Source of the DNA: an uncultured Desulfobulbaceae bacterium
Lineage (GTDB): Bacteria; Desulfobacterota; Desulfobulbia; Desulfobulbales; Desulfobulbaceae
Assembly: GCA_947259225.1 (NCBI GenBank)
Contig: CAMYLK010000008.1
Coordinates: forward strand, 1-64,000
Direction: 5' to 3'
Length of the DNA: 64,000 nucleotides
The notes beneath the pieces were generated by a model. It had not been told where the DNA came from and made no database searches. It was given only the letters and a program-made list of their open reading frames with translations. Each line of letters starts with the position of its first letter. Position 1 is the stretch's first letter. A program made the position numbers and the translations under genes. Positions 27,000 through 37,760 of this stretch are shown in pieces.

Positions 27000-27626
27000 G
27001 TGAACCTGTCAAAGAGTGCAGATGATCGAATTCTTGAAGCCGCATCTGTAATTAAAAGGGGCGGCCTGGTAGCATTTCCTACGGAGACCTATTACGGACT
27101 TGGTGTGGATCCGTTTAACGAAGATGCACTACAGAGATTGTTCCTTATAAAAAAGAGACCGGCCGTCAAACCTGTTCTCGTACTCATTTCCTCACGAGAA
27201 CAGCTTGCTCTGCTTGCATCTTCTGTACCTGATGTTGCTCACTATTTAATGGACGATTTCTGGCCGGGACCTTTAACCATGGTTTTACCGGCACGCCCTG
27301 AACTTTCATCAATCCTGACTGGGAACACCTCAACGGTCGGTATGCGCCAATCCCCTCATCCTGTAGCAAGGGCCCTCCTTCAAGCCTGTAAAATTCCGCT
27401 GACAGCAACCAGCGCAAATAAATCCGGAGATGATCCAGCAGTATCTGCAGAAGAGGTCGACGAGATTTTCGGACACGAAGTAGATCTGATACTTGATGGG
27501 GGCAATACACCTGGAAAATCAGGCTCTACACTGATTGGCTTTGCAGAAGGACGTATCAGGCCTATCAGAGAAGGGCGCATCCATTTTCAGGATATTCTTG
27601 ATTCAATTTATCCACCTGAAAAGTGA
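27000..27626 (+). CDS. tsaC: L-threonylcarbamoyladenylate synthase (TsaC/YrdC/Sua5)
   Basis: This enzyme makes threonylcarbamoyl-AMP for the t6A modification of tRNA. The 208-aa product has the YrdC core: RGGLVAFPTETYYGLGVDPFN, KKRPAVKPVLVLI, and the nucleotide-binding TATSANKSGDDPAVSAEEV. The start is GTG immediately after the purDE stop, so translation is likely coupled. Confidence 0.93.
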   Translation: MNLSKSADDRILEAASVIKRGGLVAFPTETYYGLGVDPFNEDALQRLFLIKKRPAVKPVLVLISSREQLALLASSVPDVAHYLMDDFWPGPLTMVLPARPELSSILTGNTSTVGMRQSPHPVARALLQACKIPLTATSANKSGDDPAVSAEEVDEIFGHEVDLILDGGNTPGKSGSTLIGFAEGRIRPIREGRIHFQDILDSIYPPEK

Positions 27627-27653
27627 CCTGGGGAAAGCTGATACTTATCGGAA

Positions 27654-29675
27654 ATGGACACTCTTTTTCAACTTGTTTCTGAATTTACTCCGTCCGGAGA
27701 CCAGCCGCATGCTATTGATCTTCTGACCAGGGGAATAAATGAAGGAGTCCGGGATCAGGTTCTTCTGGGGGTAACCGGCTCCGGCAAGACCTTCACCATA
27801 GCCAAGGTCGTGGAACGTCTTCAGAGACCAGCCCTTGTACTTGCCCCAAACAAAACATTAGCCGCCCAGCTTTTTTCGGAGTTCAGGGAGCTTTTTCCAC
27901 ATAACGCGGTAGAGTACTTTGTCAGTTATTATGATTATTACCAACCAGAAGCGTATATTCCACAATCAGACACCTATATAGAAAAAGATTCCTCCATCAA
28001 CGACGCCATCGACAAAATGCGTCACTCTGCGACTATTTCACTGCTGACCAGAAGAGATGTCCTTATCGTTGCTTCTGTTTCATGCATTTACGGTCTCGGG
28101 TCACCTGATGAATATAAAAACATGCATCTTTTTCTGAAAACAGGAAAAGACTATCCCATGGAAGAAGTGCAGCGTCGCCTTGTATTCATGTTGTACGAAC
28201 GTAATGAGATTTCTTTTCACCGTGGAACATTCAGGGTAAGAGGTGACGTCATTGAAATTTTTCCGGTAAATGAAGATGATTATGCTGTACGCGTCGAATT
28301 TTTTGGTGACACGATCGATGCCATATCAATTATTGATCCTTTGCGTGGCGTAGTGATTCAGAATATGGATGAACTGACAGTCTTTCCTGGCAGCCACTTT
28401 GTGACCAGCCGTGACAAAGTTCAGAGGGCTATTCGCAATATTAAAGATGAACTCAAAGACAGGCTTGCGGAACTTGAAGAGAATAACATGCTTGTCGAGT
28501 ACCAGCGATTGGAGCAGCGGACACTTTTTGACCTGGAAATGATTGAAGAACTAGGGTACTGCAATGGTATTGAAAATTATTCGCGGCATCTTACAGGCAA
28601 GCCGGAGGGAGTGCCACCGCCAAACCTTCTCGATTATTTTCCCGAAGATTATCTTCTCTTTGTCGATGAATCACATATTGCCATTCCCCAGATACGTGGG
28701 ATGTACAACGGAGACCGTTCACGAAAACAGACCCTTGTTAATTATGGATTCCGACTTCCATCAGCCCTGGACAACCGACCTTTGCGTTTCGACGAATTTG
28801 AAGAAAGAGTGAACCGTATTACCTATGTATCGGCTACTCCGGGAGCATATGAACTGGAAAAGGCTCAGGGACGCATTGTTGAGCAGCTCATTCGTCCAAC
28901 CGGATTGCTTGATCCGGTTATTGAAGTGCGGGCGGCAATTTCCCAGGTGGATGATCTCCTTGAAGAAATTCGGCAGCGGGCAGAGAAAAATGAGGCTGTG
29001 CTTGTTACCACCCTGACCAAACGCATGGCTGAGGACCTGACAGAATATTATGAAAATGTTGGTGTAAAGGTACGGTATCTGCATTCGGACATTGATACCC
29101 TGGAAAGGGTTGAATTGATCAGGGACTTACGGAAACGGGAATATGACGTATTGATAGGTATCAACCTGCTGCGTGAGGGTCTCGACTTACCGGAAGTGTC
29201 ACTTGTCGCGGTGCTGGATGCCGACAAGGAGGGATTCCTGCGTTCTGAACGCTCCCTTGTCCAGACCTGTGGACGGGCTGCACGAAATGCCGGAGGTAAA
29301 GTCATTCTGTATGCTGATAATGTTACCAAATCAATGCAATATACCATAGATGAAACAGGACGCAGGAGAACTATACAGGCGCGTTTTAACGAGGAGCATA
29401 ACATTATTCCTGAGACAATTAAGTCCACTGTCAAGGATTCACTGGCCCAACATCTTAAAGCAACCGGTTGGCAGGAATATGCTGCAGAAGGGGAGATAAG
29501 CGAACTTGTAAGTGGTGAGCAGCAAACAACATACCATACGGTCGAGGACCTCCGAGCTGAACTCGATGATTTAGAGAAGAGGATGCGAAAGGCAGCAGAA
29601 GAACTCGCCTTTGAGGAAGCAGCAGGGTACCGGGACCGGATCAAGGAGCTGACGGAAGTACTGCTGGCCTGCTAA
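27654..29675 (+). CDS. uvrB: excinuclease ABC subunit B
   Basis: UvrB is the damage-verifying helicase-like subunit of nucleotide excision repair. The 673-aa protein has Walker [11 protein letters not shown] at about 39-48. The beta-hairpin region is [19 protein letters not shown], followed by motif II VDESH and the helicase motifs near [17 protein letters not shown] and QTCGRAARN. The C-terminal UVR coiled coil for UvrC is [20 protein letters not shown]. Length is normal. Confidence 0.97.
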   Translation: MDTLFQLVSEFTPSGDQPHAIDLLTRGINEGVRDQVLLGVTGSGKTFTIAKVVERLQRPALVLAPNKTLAAQLFSEFRELFPHNAVEYFVSYYDYYQPEAYIPQSDTYIEKDSSINDAIDKMRHSATISLLTRRDVLIVASVSCIYGLGSPDEYKNMHLFLKTGKDYPMEEVQRRLVFMLYERNEISFHRGTFRVRGDVIEIFPVNEDDYAVRVEFFGDTIDAISIIDPLRGVVIQNMDELTVFPGSHFVTSRDKVQRAIRNIKDELKDRLAELEENNMLVEYQRLEQRTLFDLEMIEELGYCNGIENYSRHLTGKPEGVPPPNLLDYFPEDYLLFVDESHIAIPQIRGMYNGDRSRKQTLVNYGFRLPSALDNRPLRFDEFEERVNRITYVSATPGAYELEKAQGRIVEQLIRPTGLLDPVIEVRAAISQVDDLLEEIRQRAEKNEAVLVTTLTKRMAEDLTEYYENVGVKVRYLHSDIDTLERVELIRDLRKREYDVLIGINLLREGLDLPEVSLVAVLDADKEGFLRSERSLVQTCGRAARNAGGKVILYADNVTKSMQYTIDETGRRRTIQARFNEEHNIIPETIKSTVKDSLAQHLKATGWQEYAAEGEISELVSGEQQTTYHTVEDLRAELDDLEKRMRKAAEELAFEEAAGYRDRIKELTEVLLAC

Positions 29676-29737
29676 ATTAAACCTGATACTCCATAGAGTT
29701 TATTAATAAACGGTACTACCTGTGTTAAAGGTTCAAT

Positions 29738-30496
29738 ATGATACACAATAAAAAACTTACAGTCGTCATGCCAGCATATAATGCTGAAAAAACCCTCGAG
29801 CTCACATATCAGGAACTTTCACATGAGTATGTTGATGACTTTATCCTTGTTGATGATGCAAGCACTGATAATACTATTTTGATATCCAAAAAGCTGAACA
29901 TTTATACCATAACCCATGATGAAAATTTAGGATATGGGGCCAACCAGAAAACCTGTTATGCCGAGGCCCTGAAACGCGGAGCGGATGTGGTCGTTATGCT
30001 GCATCCTGATTACCAGTATACCCCCAAACTGCTGGTGGCGATGGCCTCACTTGTTGCTATTGGCCAGTTTGACATTGTACTTGGTTCCAGGATTCTTTCT
30101 GAGGGTGCTTTAAAGGGAGGGATGCCAGTATACAAATATATTGCTAATCGCTTTCTTACTTTTTTTCAAAATGTACTTCTTGGTAAAAAAATATCAGAAT
30201 ATCACACTGGTTACCGTGCTTTTTCAAGAGAAGTTCTTGAAACACTTCCACTCCAAGATAACTCAAACGACTTCATTTTTGATAACCAGATGCTTGCTCA
30301 GGCAATCTATGCAGGATTTTCAATCGGTGAGATTTCATGTCCGACCAAGTATTTTCCGGAAGCCTCTTCTATCAATCTGTGGCGTAGTGCTGTTTATGGA
30401 ATGGGTGTCCTTGCCATATCAGTTTTGTTTCGGTTGGAAAAAATGGGTCTTTGGCAAAGTAAGATATTTAAAGGGCTGAATCATATCAGGAAATAA
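29738..30496 (+). CDS. GT2-family glycosyltransferase
   Basis: The 252-aa enzyme has a GT-A fold pattern: [28 protein letters not shown] and the acidic HPDYQYTP in place of a classic DXD. The GSRIL...[16 protein letters not shown] stretch is found in dolichol-phosphate-mannose-synthase-like GT2 enzymes. No clear transmembrane helices. It starts the plus-strand sulfotransferase block, so a role in building a glycan that is then sulfated is possible but unproven. Confidence 0.82.
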   Translation: MIHNKKLTVVMPAYNAEKTLELTYQELSHEYVDDFILVDDASTDNTILISKKLNIYTITHDENLGYGANQKTCYAEALKRGADVVVMLHPDYQYTPKLLVAMASLVAIGQFDIVLGSRILSEGALKGGMPVYKYIANRFLTFFQNVLLGKKISEYHTGYRAFSREVLETLPLQDNSNDFIFDNQMLAQAIYAGFSIGEISCPTKYFPEASSINLWRSAVYGMGVLAISVLFRLEKMGLWQSKIFKGLNHIRK

Positions 30497-30660
30497 TCCA
30501 CATGTTATTATCCTTGGTTGGAGATAAAAATTTTCTAACACTGACCTTCTCCCTCTCTAAAAACTGTACCGTTTCGATGAACATAACATAGGATTAAGGA
30601 ACTGACTGAAGTATTGTTATATTTTTTACGCCACTTATTTTTTGTCGAGGAAAAGGTATA

Positions 30661-32148
30661 ATGGGCAATATTTCCAGAAAGTTAAAAAGGTCAAAAGTAA
30701 AGGTACCGTTCAAAACCAAACAGATCAATGAACTACTGAAAAAAGCTGAACAGCTAGAAAAACAGCAGAAGTGGCGCCTTGCTGAAAGAGAATATTACAA
30801 AATTCTTTCACTGGATGCTGCACATCATTACACACTTTGGCGAAGGGGGTGCATCCTCATGAACCCTCATGTCAGAGAATATGATAATGCGGAAAAGATG
30901 CTTGAAAAAGCTGTTTCGCTCTGTCCGGAAAAAATTGAATACCGGCTTGATCTCTCAACGGCCTTTCTTCTTACATTTAAAATGGACAGGGCCATTGATA
31001 TCAGCAGAAATATACTGCAGTTGGACCCCAAGAACCGCCTTGCTTTATATAACGCCGGCTTTGCTTTAATGAGATTGAAAGATTTCGAAGGTGCGCTTAA
31101 ATATTTCCAACAGGCTATCCGATTATATCCTGATTTTGATTCTGCTTATGTTGAACTTTTTCAGGTCCTGCACCGGCTTGGCGACAAGGAATCCCTTCGT
31201 CATCTTCTTGATGAGTGTGAGAACTTTTTTTTCAAGAAGGAAGGAATGGAACGGAAAACGGATTTAAAGTTTATTGTGGGAAAATATTATGATCTTCTTG
31301 ATGAACATGACATAGCGTTCCGGTATCTGTCAGAAGCCAATTCAGAAAGGTCAGCTTCCGGAACCTATGATGTCCAGAGAGATGAAAATATTATAAGCAA
31401 TATTATATCCACCTGTGATGAACAGTATATGGCCGAAAATGAAGGTAATGGTTTTCATGATTCTACCCCGATATTTATCATTGGTATGCCTCGAAGCGGG
31501 ACCTCTCTTGTGGAACAGATACTTTCCTCACATCCTGAAATAGCGCCGGGAGGAGAATTACAATATTTCGATACGTTATCCGGTAGATTTGATTACTCCA
31601 CACCATTACACTTTAATCAACTCGGGCGCGAGTATGTTGCTGCGTTAAAAAAACACAGCAACGGATTACCCCGGGTGACGGATAAAATGCCTCAGAATTT
31701 TATTTATGCCGGTCTTATTAAACTTGCATTACCTGATGCTAAAATTATCCATTGTGTCCGTGATCCTCTGGACACATGCTTTTCCTGTTTCATGCAGGGT
31801 TTTACTGAACAGTTAATGCTATTTTCATGTGACCTGGATACACTTGGTCGGTATTACAACCTTTATGGCAGGCTGATGAAGCATTGGAATGCTGTTATGC
31901 CGGGGTTCATGTATGAAGTTGTTTACGAAAACCTGGTGATTAATCTTGATGAGGAAATACATCGTATGCTTGAATACTGCGGCCTTGAATGGAATGATTC
32001 ATGCCTTCATTATTATAATTCAGAAAAGCATATGGCGACTGCGAGCCGTGACCAGGTCAGTCAACCGGTTTACACCAGTTCGATTGGGAGATGGAAACTA
32101 TACCAGGATAAACTTGGAAAGTTGATTAAAAGGATACATCCCGAATGA
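30661..32148 (+). CDS. TPR-sulfotransferase (paralog 2 of 6)
   Basis: A 495-aa protein with the same plan as the 11871-13346 gene: basic start (GNISRKLKRSKVKVPFK), TPR-like repeats to about residue 230, then the PAPS-binding domain. The 5'-phosphosulfate loop is IGMPRSGTSLVEQILSSHPE at about 275. The 3'-phosphate element reads HCVRDPLDTCFSCF. The C-terminal block is TASRDQVSQPVYTSSIGRW. AGGAAAAGG precedes the ATG. The following gene is a DUF374 acyltransferase. Confidence 0.86.
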   Translation: MGNISRKLKRSKVKVPFKTKQINELLKKAEQLEKQQKWRLAEREYYKILSLDAAHHYTLWRRGCILMNPHVREYDNAEKMLEKAVSLCPEKIEYRLDLSTAFLLTFKMDRAIDISRNILQLDPKNRLALYNAGFALMRLKDFEGALKYFQQAIRLYPDFDSAYVELFQVLHRLGDKESLRHLLDECENFFFKKEGMERKTDLKFIVGKYYDLLDEHDIAFRYLSEANSERSASGTYDVQRDENIISNIISTCDEQYMAENEGNGFHDSTPIFIIGMPRSGTSLVEQILSSHPEIAPGGELQYFDTLSGRFDYSTPLHFNQLGREYVAALKKHSNGLPRVTDKMPQNFIYAGLIKLALPDAKIIHCVRDPLDTCFSCFMQGFTEQLMLFSCDLDTLGRYYNLYGRLMKHWNAVMPGFMYEVVYENLVINLDEEIHRMLEYCGLEWNDSCLHYYNSEKHMATASRDQVSQPVYTSSIGRWKLYQDKLGKLIKRIHPE

Positions 32149-32190
32149 GTCGCGTCAAGACTATATACTCGCACTTTGATTTTCTTTTGA

Positions 32191-32901
32191 ATGAAATTGG
32201 TGCCTGATATGCGTGAAATATTTTACCGCTTATCACTTGCAGTTCTGCCTCCGGCTTACGTATTGTTAAGCAGGTTATGGTTTTCAACCTGCAGGCTGAC
32301 CATCCGGGACAAACACTTTATTGACGAGGCCCAGGAACATGGCGCCGTTATCGTTCCTTTCTGGCATTATTCTTTGTTTTACATATTTTACCATGTCAGT
32401 CGGTACCCCGCGGTTGCCTTGATAAGCGCGAGCAGGGACGGTGAATATATTGCCAGAATAGCGCAGCGGCTTGATTTTGAAACAATTCGCGGATCTTCCA
32501 ACAGACAGGGGGTCCAGGCATTAAAAAAGCTGCTTAAAGCCATGAGGGCAGGCAAGCATGTGGGAATTGTGGCAGATGGTTCTCAAGGGCCGGCCCGCAG
32601 GCTGCAACCGGGCACTGTTTTTCTGGCATCCAAGACCGGGGCACCGATACTGCCCATGGTATGGGCAACTGAAAAGTTCAAGGTTTTTAAGAGTTGGGAC
32701 CGGACTGTACTACCCATGCCCTTCAGCAGAATCATCCTGCGGTACGGAGAACCGGTGTTTGTTCCCGCCGGCCTTGATCCCCAGGGTCTTGAGGAACACA
32801 GGCACGCTCTTGAACAGAATATGAACAACCTTTACACTCTTGTCTGGTCTGAGTTCGGCCGCGAACAGCATGATGAAGGTCCCGGAGAGGTGGATAGCTG
32901 A
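32191..32901 (+). CDS. DUF374 lysophospholipid-acyltransferase-like protein
   Basis: A 236-aa member of the LPLAT superfamily (DUF374), which is thought to acylate lipid A or related lipids. Seen are FWHYSLFYIFYH in the catalytic His region, RDGEYIARIAQRLDFETIRGSS and the DUF374 signature DGSQGPARRLQPGTVFLASKTG. An alternative start is the in-frame ATG at 32209. The stop overlaps the cbiA start by one base. Confidence 0.82.
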   Translation: MKLVPDMREIFYRLSLAVLPPAYVLLSRLWFSTCRLTIRDKHFIDEAQEHGAVIVPFWHYSLFYIFYHVSRYPAVALISASRDGEYIARIAQRLDFETIRGSSNRQGVQALKKLLKAMRAGKHVGIVADGSQGPARRLQPGTVFLASKTGAPILPMVWATEKFKVFKSWDRTVLPMPFSRIILRYGEPVFVPAGLDPQGLEEHRHALEQNMNNLYTLVWSEFGREQHDEGPGEVDS

Positions 32902-34268
32902 TGACACGCACAGTAAAAGGGGTAGTTGTAGCTGGACTCAGCGGCGGATCAGGAAAGTCAGTCGTATCCGTTGGTCTGACGTCCTACTTGCAAAAATCCG
33001 GCTTTACTGTAGTTCCTTTTAAAAAAGGGCCTGACTATATTGACGCGGGATGGCTTTCTCAGGCGGCAGGCCAGCCCTGTTATAATCTTGACCCATACCT
33101 TATGAACACCGAGGCTGTTTCAAGGTCTTTTGGTGATCATGTGTATGGTGCTGATTATTGTGTGGTGGAAGGTAATCGCGGCCTGTATGACGGGGTGAAT
33201 GCAGAGGGAGGGTACTCAACAGCTGAACTTGCAGTGCAGCTTGATTTGCCGGTTCTCCTTGTCATCAACTGCAGCAAGACGACAAGAACTGTCGCAGCTA
33301 TGGTTCTTGGCTGCAGGGAACTTGACCCCCGATTGAAGATCTGCGGGGTGATTCTCAACCAGATAGCCACTGCACGCCAGGAAGCTGTCATCAGGGAGGC
33401 TGTAGAAAAGTACACTGATATCCCTGTACTGGGCATTGTTCCCAGACAGAAAAAAGACGTTTTTCCCATGCGCCATCTCGGTGTAACTCCTCATCAGGAA
33501 TCTGACTCGGTTAGCTATGCGGTAGATCAGCTCGCCGGAATTATAGGACAGAATTTTGAAATGAGCAGAATTATTGGATTGATGGGTGAGATTCCTGTTT
33601 CCAGGCGACAACCCCAATCTGTTACAGGTGCAATCATGGGAGTGAAAATAGGTGTAGTGCAGGACCGTGCTTTCCAGTTTTATTACGAAGAAAACTTTGA
33701 AGCATTAAGAAAGGCAGGGGCCGAACTTGTCATGATAGATGCACTTAAAGCCGACAGGCTGCCGGATAACCTGAACGGACTCTATATAGGGGGTGGTTTT
33801 CCGGAAACCAGTGCAAGGGAGCTGGCAGAAAATGGACCCTTCAGAGAATCGGTACGCCTGCAGACGCAAAACGGCCTGCCTGTGTATGCTGAATGCGGCG
33901 GGCTCATTTTTCTTGGCCGCTCTATAGGTATTGAAGGTGAGAAGTATCCTCTTGCCGGTGTTTTTCCCGTTGATTTCGGTATTTCCAGGAAACCGCAGGC
34001 ACATGGTTATTCAATTTTCACGGCTGACAGGAACAACCCTTTTTATCCTGTTGGAACAACGATAAAAGGCCATGAATTCAGGTATTCTAAGATATTAAAA
34101 TGGGACGGTACTGATGATGATCTTGTCTTGGAAATAAAACGTGGAACGGGTTTTGTGAATGGCAGGGACGGTCTTGTTAAGAACAATGTCCTGGCGCTCT
34201 ACACCCATGTACTTGCGTCCGGTACACCTGAGTGGGCCACCGGGATAATGAGTGCATTAAAACTGTGA
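32901..34268 (+). CDS. cbiA: cobyrinate a,c-diamide synthase
   Basis: CbiA amidates the a and c side chains of cobyrinate in corrinoid synthesis, using glutamine and ATP. The 455-aa protein has the N-terminal ATP-binding loop AGLSGGSGKSVVSVGL, KKGPDYIDAGWLS and a C-terminal class I glutaminase-like domain with the nucleophile in YAECGGLIFLG. It stands alone from other cobalamin genes, unexpectedly between sulfotransferases. The homologous CobB of siroheme amidation cannot be wholly excluded. Confidence 0.9.
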   Translation: MTRTVKGVVVAGLSGGSGKSVVSVGLTSYLQKSGFTVVPFKKGPDYIDAGWLSQAAGQPCYNLDPYLMNTEAVSRSFGDHVYGADYCVVEGNRGLYDGVNAEGGYSTAELAVQLDLPVLLVINCSKTTRTVAAMVLGCRELDPRLKICGVILNQIATARQEAVIREAVEKYTDIPVLGIVPRQKKDVFPMRHLGVTPHQESDSVSYAVDQLAGIIGQNFEMSRIIGLMGEIPVSRRQPQSVTGAIMGVKIGVVQDRAFQFYYEENFEALRKAGAELVMIDALKADRLPDNLNGLYIGGGFPETSARELAENGPFRESVRLQTQNGLPVYAECGGLIFLGRSIGIEGEKYPLAGVFPVDFGISRKPQAHGYSIFTADRNNPFYPVGTTIKGHEFRYSKILKWDGTDDDLVLEIKRGTGFVNGRDGLVKNNVLALYTHVLASGTPEWATGIMSALKL

Positions 34269-34321
34269 TGAGCATCTGTATATCAACGGTTTCAATTCAA
34301 TTTTCGAATTCATGAAAGGAC

Positions 34322-35836
34322 ATGAGTAAGCTTGCAAAAAAGTTAAAGAGAAAAAAGCGGCCCAATAAGTTAATGCTGCTGAAAGCAAAGCAGGTCAACT
34401 CACTGCTGGTACAGGCTAAAAAATTCGCTGACAGCTATCAACCGGACCAGTCTGCCAAGTTATACCGTGATATTTTACATCGTGATCCAAACAACAATGA
34501 TGCCTATTCCGGGCTTTTAAATGTCCTGCTATCCTCCAGGAAATTCATAGAAGCTGAGAAACTGATACATTCTGCTGAGAATATGCATACAGCAGGGATC
34601 GGCCAAACTGTAGACCTTGCTCAAATTTTCTGTGCTCAGCAGAAATGGGATGACGCCCTGGGAATTCTTAAACCAGCCCTGGACAAAGGTACAGTAAATG
34701 CCAATGGATTGTATTACTTTGGTCAAGCATTAAAGGGCAGGGGCGAACTGGAAGAGAGCAAACCGTATTTTGTAAAAGCCATCCGCAAACAGCCGGATTA
34801 TTTTGAAGCATACATGTCGTTGTGTTCATTATATTACCAATTGGAAAAAAAGGATGACTTGATTTCATTATTACACGAAATCGAGTCAGAGATAGATAAA
34901 TTACAAGAGAATAAAAAAGGTTCCTTTCTGTTTCTTCTGGGTCTGTATTATGATTATCTTGACATATACGACACCGCTTTTCAGTTCATTGAGCGGGCAA
35001 ACAAACTAAAAATGAAAGGCCGGATTTATGATCTGAAAGGTGATGCTGCGTATTTCAATCATATTAAAAATGAAGTAACCGAAGAATTTATCAGGAAAAA
35101 TATAGAATTTGGCTCCACAGACAATTCGTCTGTTTTTATAATCGGCATGCCGCGAAGCGGAACATCACTTGTCGAGCAGATATTATCATGTCATCCTCAA
35201 GTGAAAGCACTGGGTGAACTTCCTTATATTTATCATTATGCCAGCATGTTCGACTACTCAGCTCCCGTCTCATCAACAGGAATGCTTGCGTCTGAATATA
35301 CAAAAAGTATTGATGAATTAAAAAGCGATGCACCTTTCTTCACGGACAAAATGCCACAGAATTTCCTGTTTGCCGGTCTGATTCATGCAGCCTTCCCAAG
35401 GGCAAAAATTATTCATTGTGTCCGTAACCCTCTCGACACCTGTTTCTCTTGCTATAAGCAAAATTTTCAGGGGCCGCACTATTATGCCTATGATTTGAGA
35501 TCACTGGGTGGGTATTACCTGCTCTATGAAGATTTGATGACCCATTGGCATGGAATTATGCCGGGAGTAATCCTGGATGTACATTACGAAGATATTGTGC
35601 AGGAGTTACCGGTTCAGGTAAAACGCATACTTGGTTATTGTAATCTTTCCTGGGACGATAACTGCTTAAATTTTCATCAATCCGATCGATTTGTCGAAAC
35701 TCTCAGTTCAGATCAGGTAAAAAAACCAATATATAACAGGTCGCTCTACAGATGGGAAAATTATAAAGTATATCTGGCCCCCTTGCTTGAAACATTGAAA
35801 CCGGTTCTTGATAAAGAAATAACACAAAAAATATAA
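34322..35836 (+). CDS. TPR-sulfotransferase (paralog 3 of 6)
   Basis: A 504-aa protein with the shared plan: basic start (SKLAKKLKRKKRPNK), TPR-like region, and Sulfotransfer_3-like domain with IIGMPRSGTSLVEQILSCHP at about 275, HCVRNPLDTCFSCYKQNF, and a C-terminal SSDQVKKPIYNRSLYRW. In the C-terminal block the first residues read TLSSDQ where paralogs have TASRDQ, a small divergence. It is fused in translation to the next paralog by a TAATG overlap. Confidence 0.86.
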   Translation: MSKLAKKLKRKKRPNKLMLLKAKQVNSLLVQAKKFADSYQPDQSAKLYRDILHRDPNNNDAYSGLLNVLLSSRKFIEAEKLIHSAENMHTAGIGQTVDLAQIFCAQQKWDDALGILKPALDKGTVNANGLYYFGQALKGRGELEESKPYFVKAIRKQPDYFEAYMSLCSLYYQLEKKDDLISLLHEIESEIDKLQENKKGSFLFLLGLYYDYLDIYDTAFQFIERANKLKMKGRIYDLKGDAAYFNHIKNEVTEEFIRKNIEFGSTDNSSVFIIGMPRSGTSLVEQILSCHPQVKALGELPYIYHYASMFDYSAPVSSTGMLASEYTKSIDELKSDAPFFTDKMPQNFLFAGLIHAAFPRAKIIHCVRNPLDTCFSCYKQNFQGPHYYAYDLRSLGGYYLLYEDLMTHWHGIMPGVILDVHYEDIVQELPVQVKRILGYCNLSWDDNCLNFHQSDRFVETLSSDQVKKPIYNRSLYRWENYKVYLAPLLETLKPVLDKEITQKI

Positions 35837-37668
35837 TGAGAAAGTTCAAGCGCGGAATTCTCAAAAAGAAGAATAGCAAACCCAAGGCAGGATATGTAAA
35901 TCAGCGTTTGGCAGAGGCGCATGGTTTTCTGCAAACAGGGAGGCTCCGTGATGCAGAGATAGCCTGTAAGGATGTACTAGGGAGGAATCCGAGACATGCC
36001 GGTGCCTTTACCATGCTTGCTTCCATATCTCTTATGTCCGGCAATAATAGAGCGGCTCTTGATTTCAGCAGACGGGCCGCAGCAATTAACCCGTCAGATG
36101 AAAATAATTACATAAACATGGGACTTGCTTCGTTCAATCTCAACAACCATGACGAAGCCATATCGCATTATCTTGCCGCTTTAAATATAAACAATAACAA
36201 TCCCCTGACACACTATAATCTCGGTAACGCCTATAAGTTAAAGGAAGATTATCAATCGGCCATTGAAGCATATGAAGCTGCTGTCCGGCTTAGGCCCGGC
36301 TATTTTAAAGCCTATAACAATCTCGGGAATGCATACAAGGCATGTGGCAATCCCTATAAGGCAGTCGACTGTTTTAAAAAAACCATTGAACTCAATCCTG
36401 ACATCGCTGAAGCACATAATAACCTAGGAACAGGATATGTTCTACTTGGAGAACTTAAAAAGGCAGAGAATTGCTTTAATACTACCCTTGAATTGCAGCC
36501 TGGAGATCATGGTGCTCTTGCCGGACTGGCCGGAATTTTTGAGAAGAAGAAAGACTATGCCAGAGCTTATGAGTTAGTGGCCCCTGTATTGAAGAAAAAC
36601 ACTTCAGGTGTCAATGCCCCTATTGCTACTGTTTACGCGGTTATCTGCAGCAGCATGGACAAACAGAATGAAGCTATTGAGATTATAACAGAAGTTCTGG
36701 AAAAGACAGCCTATACTCCTGAAGAGAAGCGCTCTCTGCACTTCCACCTCGGCAGGCTCTATGATGAAATCAAAATGTATGATAAAGCGTTTTATCATTA
36801 TTTCCAGGCAAACCGGTTGAAAAATGTGCAGTTCTCCCCTGAAGCTAACCTGGACAAGTATAAAGCTCTTATTGATACATTCCATTCAGATGTTTCTGGC
36901 ACGACATCCACCAATATGTCCCGACTTCCGATTTTTATAGTCGGCATGCCGCGTTCAGGGACAAGCCTGGTTGAACAGATACTGGCAAGCCACCCACAAG
37001 TTCATGGTGCCGGAGAACTCAATGACATAAGCTTAATGGTCCGCAGTCTGCCTGATTTACTGTCAACTGTTATCAAATACCCTGGTTGCATGGATTCTGT
37101 CAGCACAGAACAGCTTGACGACCTTGCAGAAAAATACCTGGAAATGCTCAAAAGTAAAACTGACAACCCACAAATTACAAGAGTCACGGACAAAATGCCG
37201 GCCAATTTTGAACATCTTGGCTTTATCCAACGCCTCCTGCCGAAAGCTGTAGTCATTCACTGCACCCGTGATCCATTGGATACCTGTCTTTCCTGTTATT
37301 TTCAGGATTTCTCCGGTTGGCTTCCCTATACATATGATTTAAAGAAGCTTGGTATTGCGTATCGTCAGTATGAGCATCTGATGGCCTTCTGGAGAGATGT
37401 AATACAAATACCCATGCTGGAAGTTCGTTATGAGGATATGGTCAACAAACAGGAGGAGGTCAGCAGGGAATTGGTAGCTCATTGCGGACTTGAATGGGAT
37501 GACAGTTGTCTTGAATTTTATAAATCCGATCGGATTGTCCATACGGCAAGTACGCATCAGGTACGCAAACCTATATATACAAAGTCGGCCGGACGATGGA
37601 ATAATTACGAAAAACACCTGGGTTCGCTTAAAGAGGGTCTCGGAATTATACCTGATGTGATTATATGA
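35836..37668 (+). CDS. TPR-sulfotransferase with extended TPR array (paralog 4 of 6)
   Basis: This 610-aa paralog has about 100 extra residues of canonical TPRs, for example LTHYNLGNAYKLKEDYQSAI and AHNNLGTGYVLLGELKKAEN, resembling the TPRs of O-GlcNAc-transferase-like proteins. Its catalytic part is still a sulfotransferase: VGMPRSGTSLVEQILASHPQ at about 370, HCTRDPLDTCLSCYFQDF, and TASTHQVRKPIYTKSAGRW. Its start shares one base with the stop of the preceding paralog. Confidence 0.86.
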   Translation: MRKFKRGILKKKNSKPKAGYVNQRLAEAHGFLQTGRLRDAEIACKDVLGRNPRHAGAFTMLASISLMSGNNRAALDFSRRAAAINPSDENNYINMGLASFNLNNHDEAISHYLAALNINNNNPLTHYNLGNAYKLKEDYQSAIEAYEAAVRLRPGYFKAYNNLGNAYKACGNPYKAVDCFKKTIELNPDIAEAHNNLGTGYVLLGELKKAENCFNTTLELQPGDHGALAGLAGIFEKKKDYARAYELVAPVLKKNTSGVNAPIATVYAVICSSMDKQNEAIEIITEVLEKTAYTPEEKRSLHFHLGRLYDEIKMYDKAFYHYFQANRLKNVQFSPEANLDKYKALIDTFHSDVSGTTSTNMSRLPIFIVGMPRSGTSLVEQILASHPQVHGAGELNDISLMVRSLPDLLSTVIKYPGCMDSVSTEQLDDLAEKYLEMLKSKTDNPQITRVTDKMPANFEHLGFIQRLLPKAVVIHCTRDPLDTCLSCYFQDFSGWLPYTYDLKKLGIAYRQYEHLMAFWRDVIQIPMLEVRYEDMVNKQEEVSRELVAHCGLEWDDSCLEFYKSDRIVHTASTHQVRKPIYTKSAGRWNNYEKHLGSLKEGLGIIPDVII

Positions 37669-37760
37669 TCCTGCTTGGTTGTCTTTTACAACAGACTGAT
37701 ATTTTAATGCAGATTTATTACACACAATAATAGTCAGATACTAAAGAAGGAAATTAGAGT

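Noticed and set aside
35836-37668. TPR-rich protein read as an O-GlcNAc transferase
   Set aside because: The catalytic part has PAPS loops (GMPRSGTS, HCTRDPLDT) and no GT41 features.
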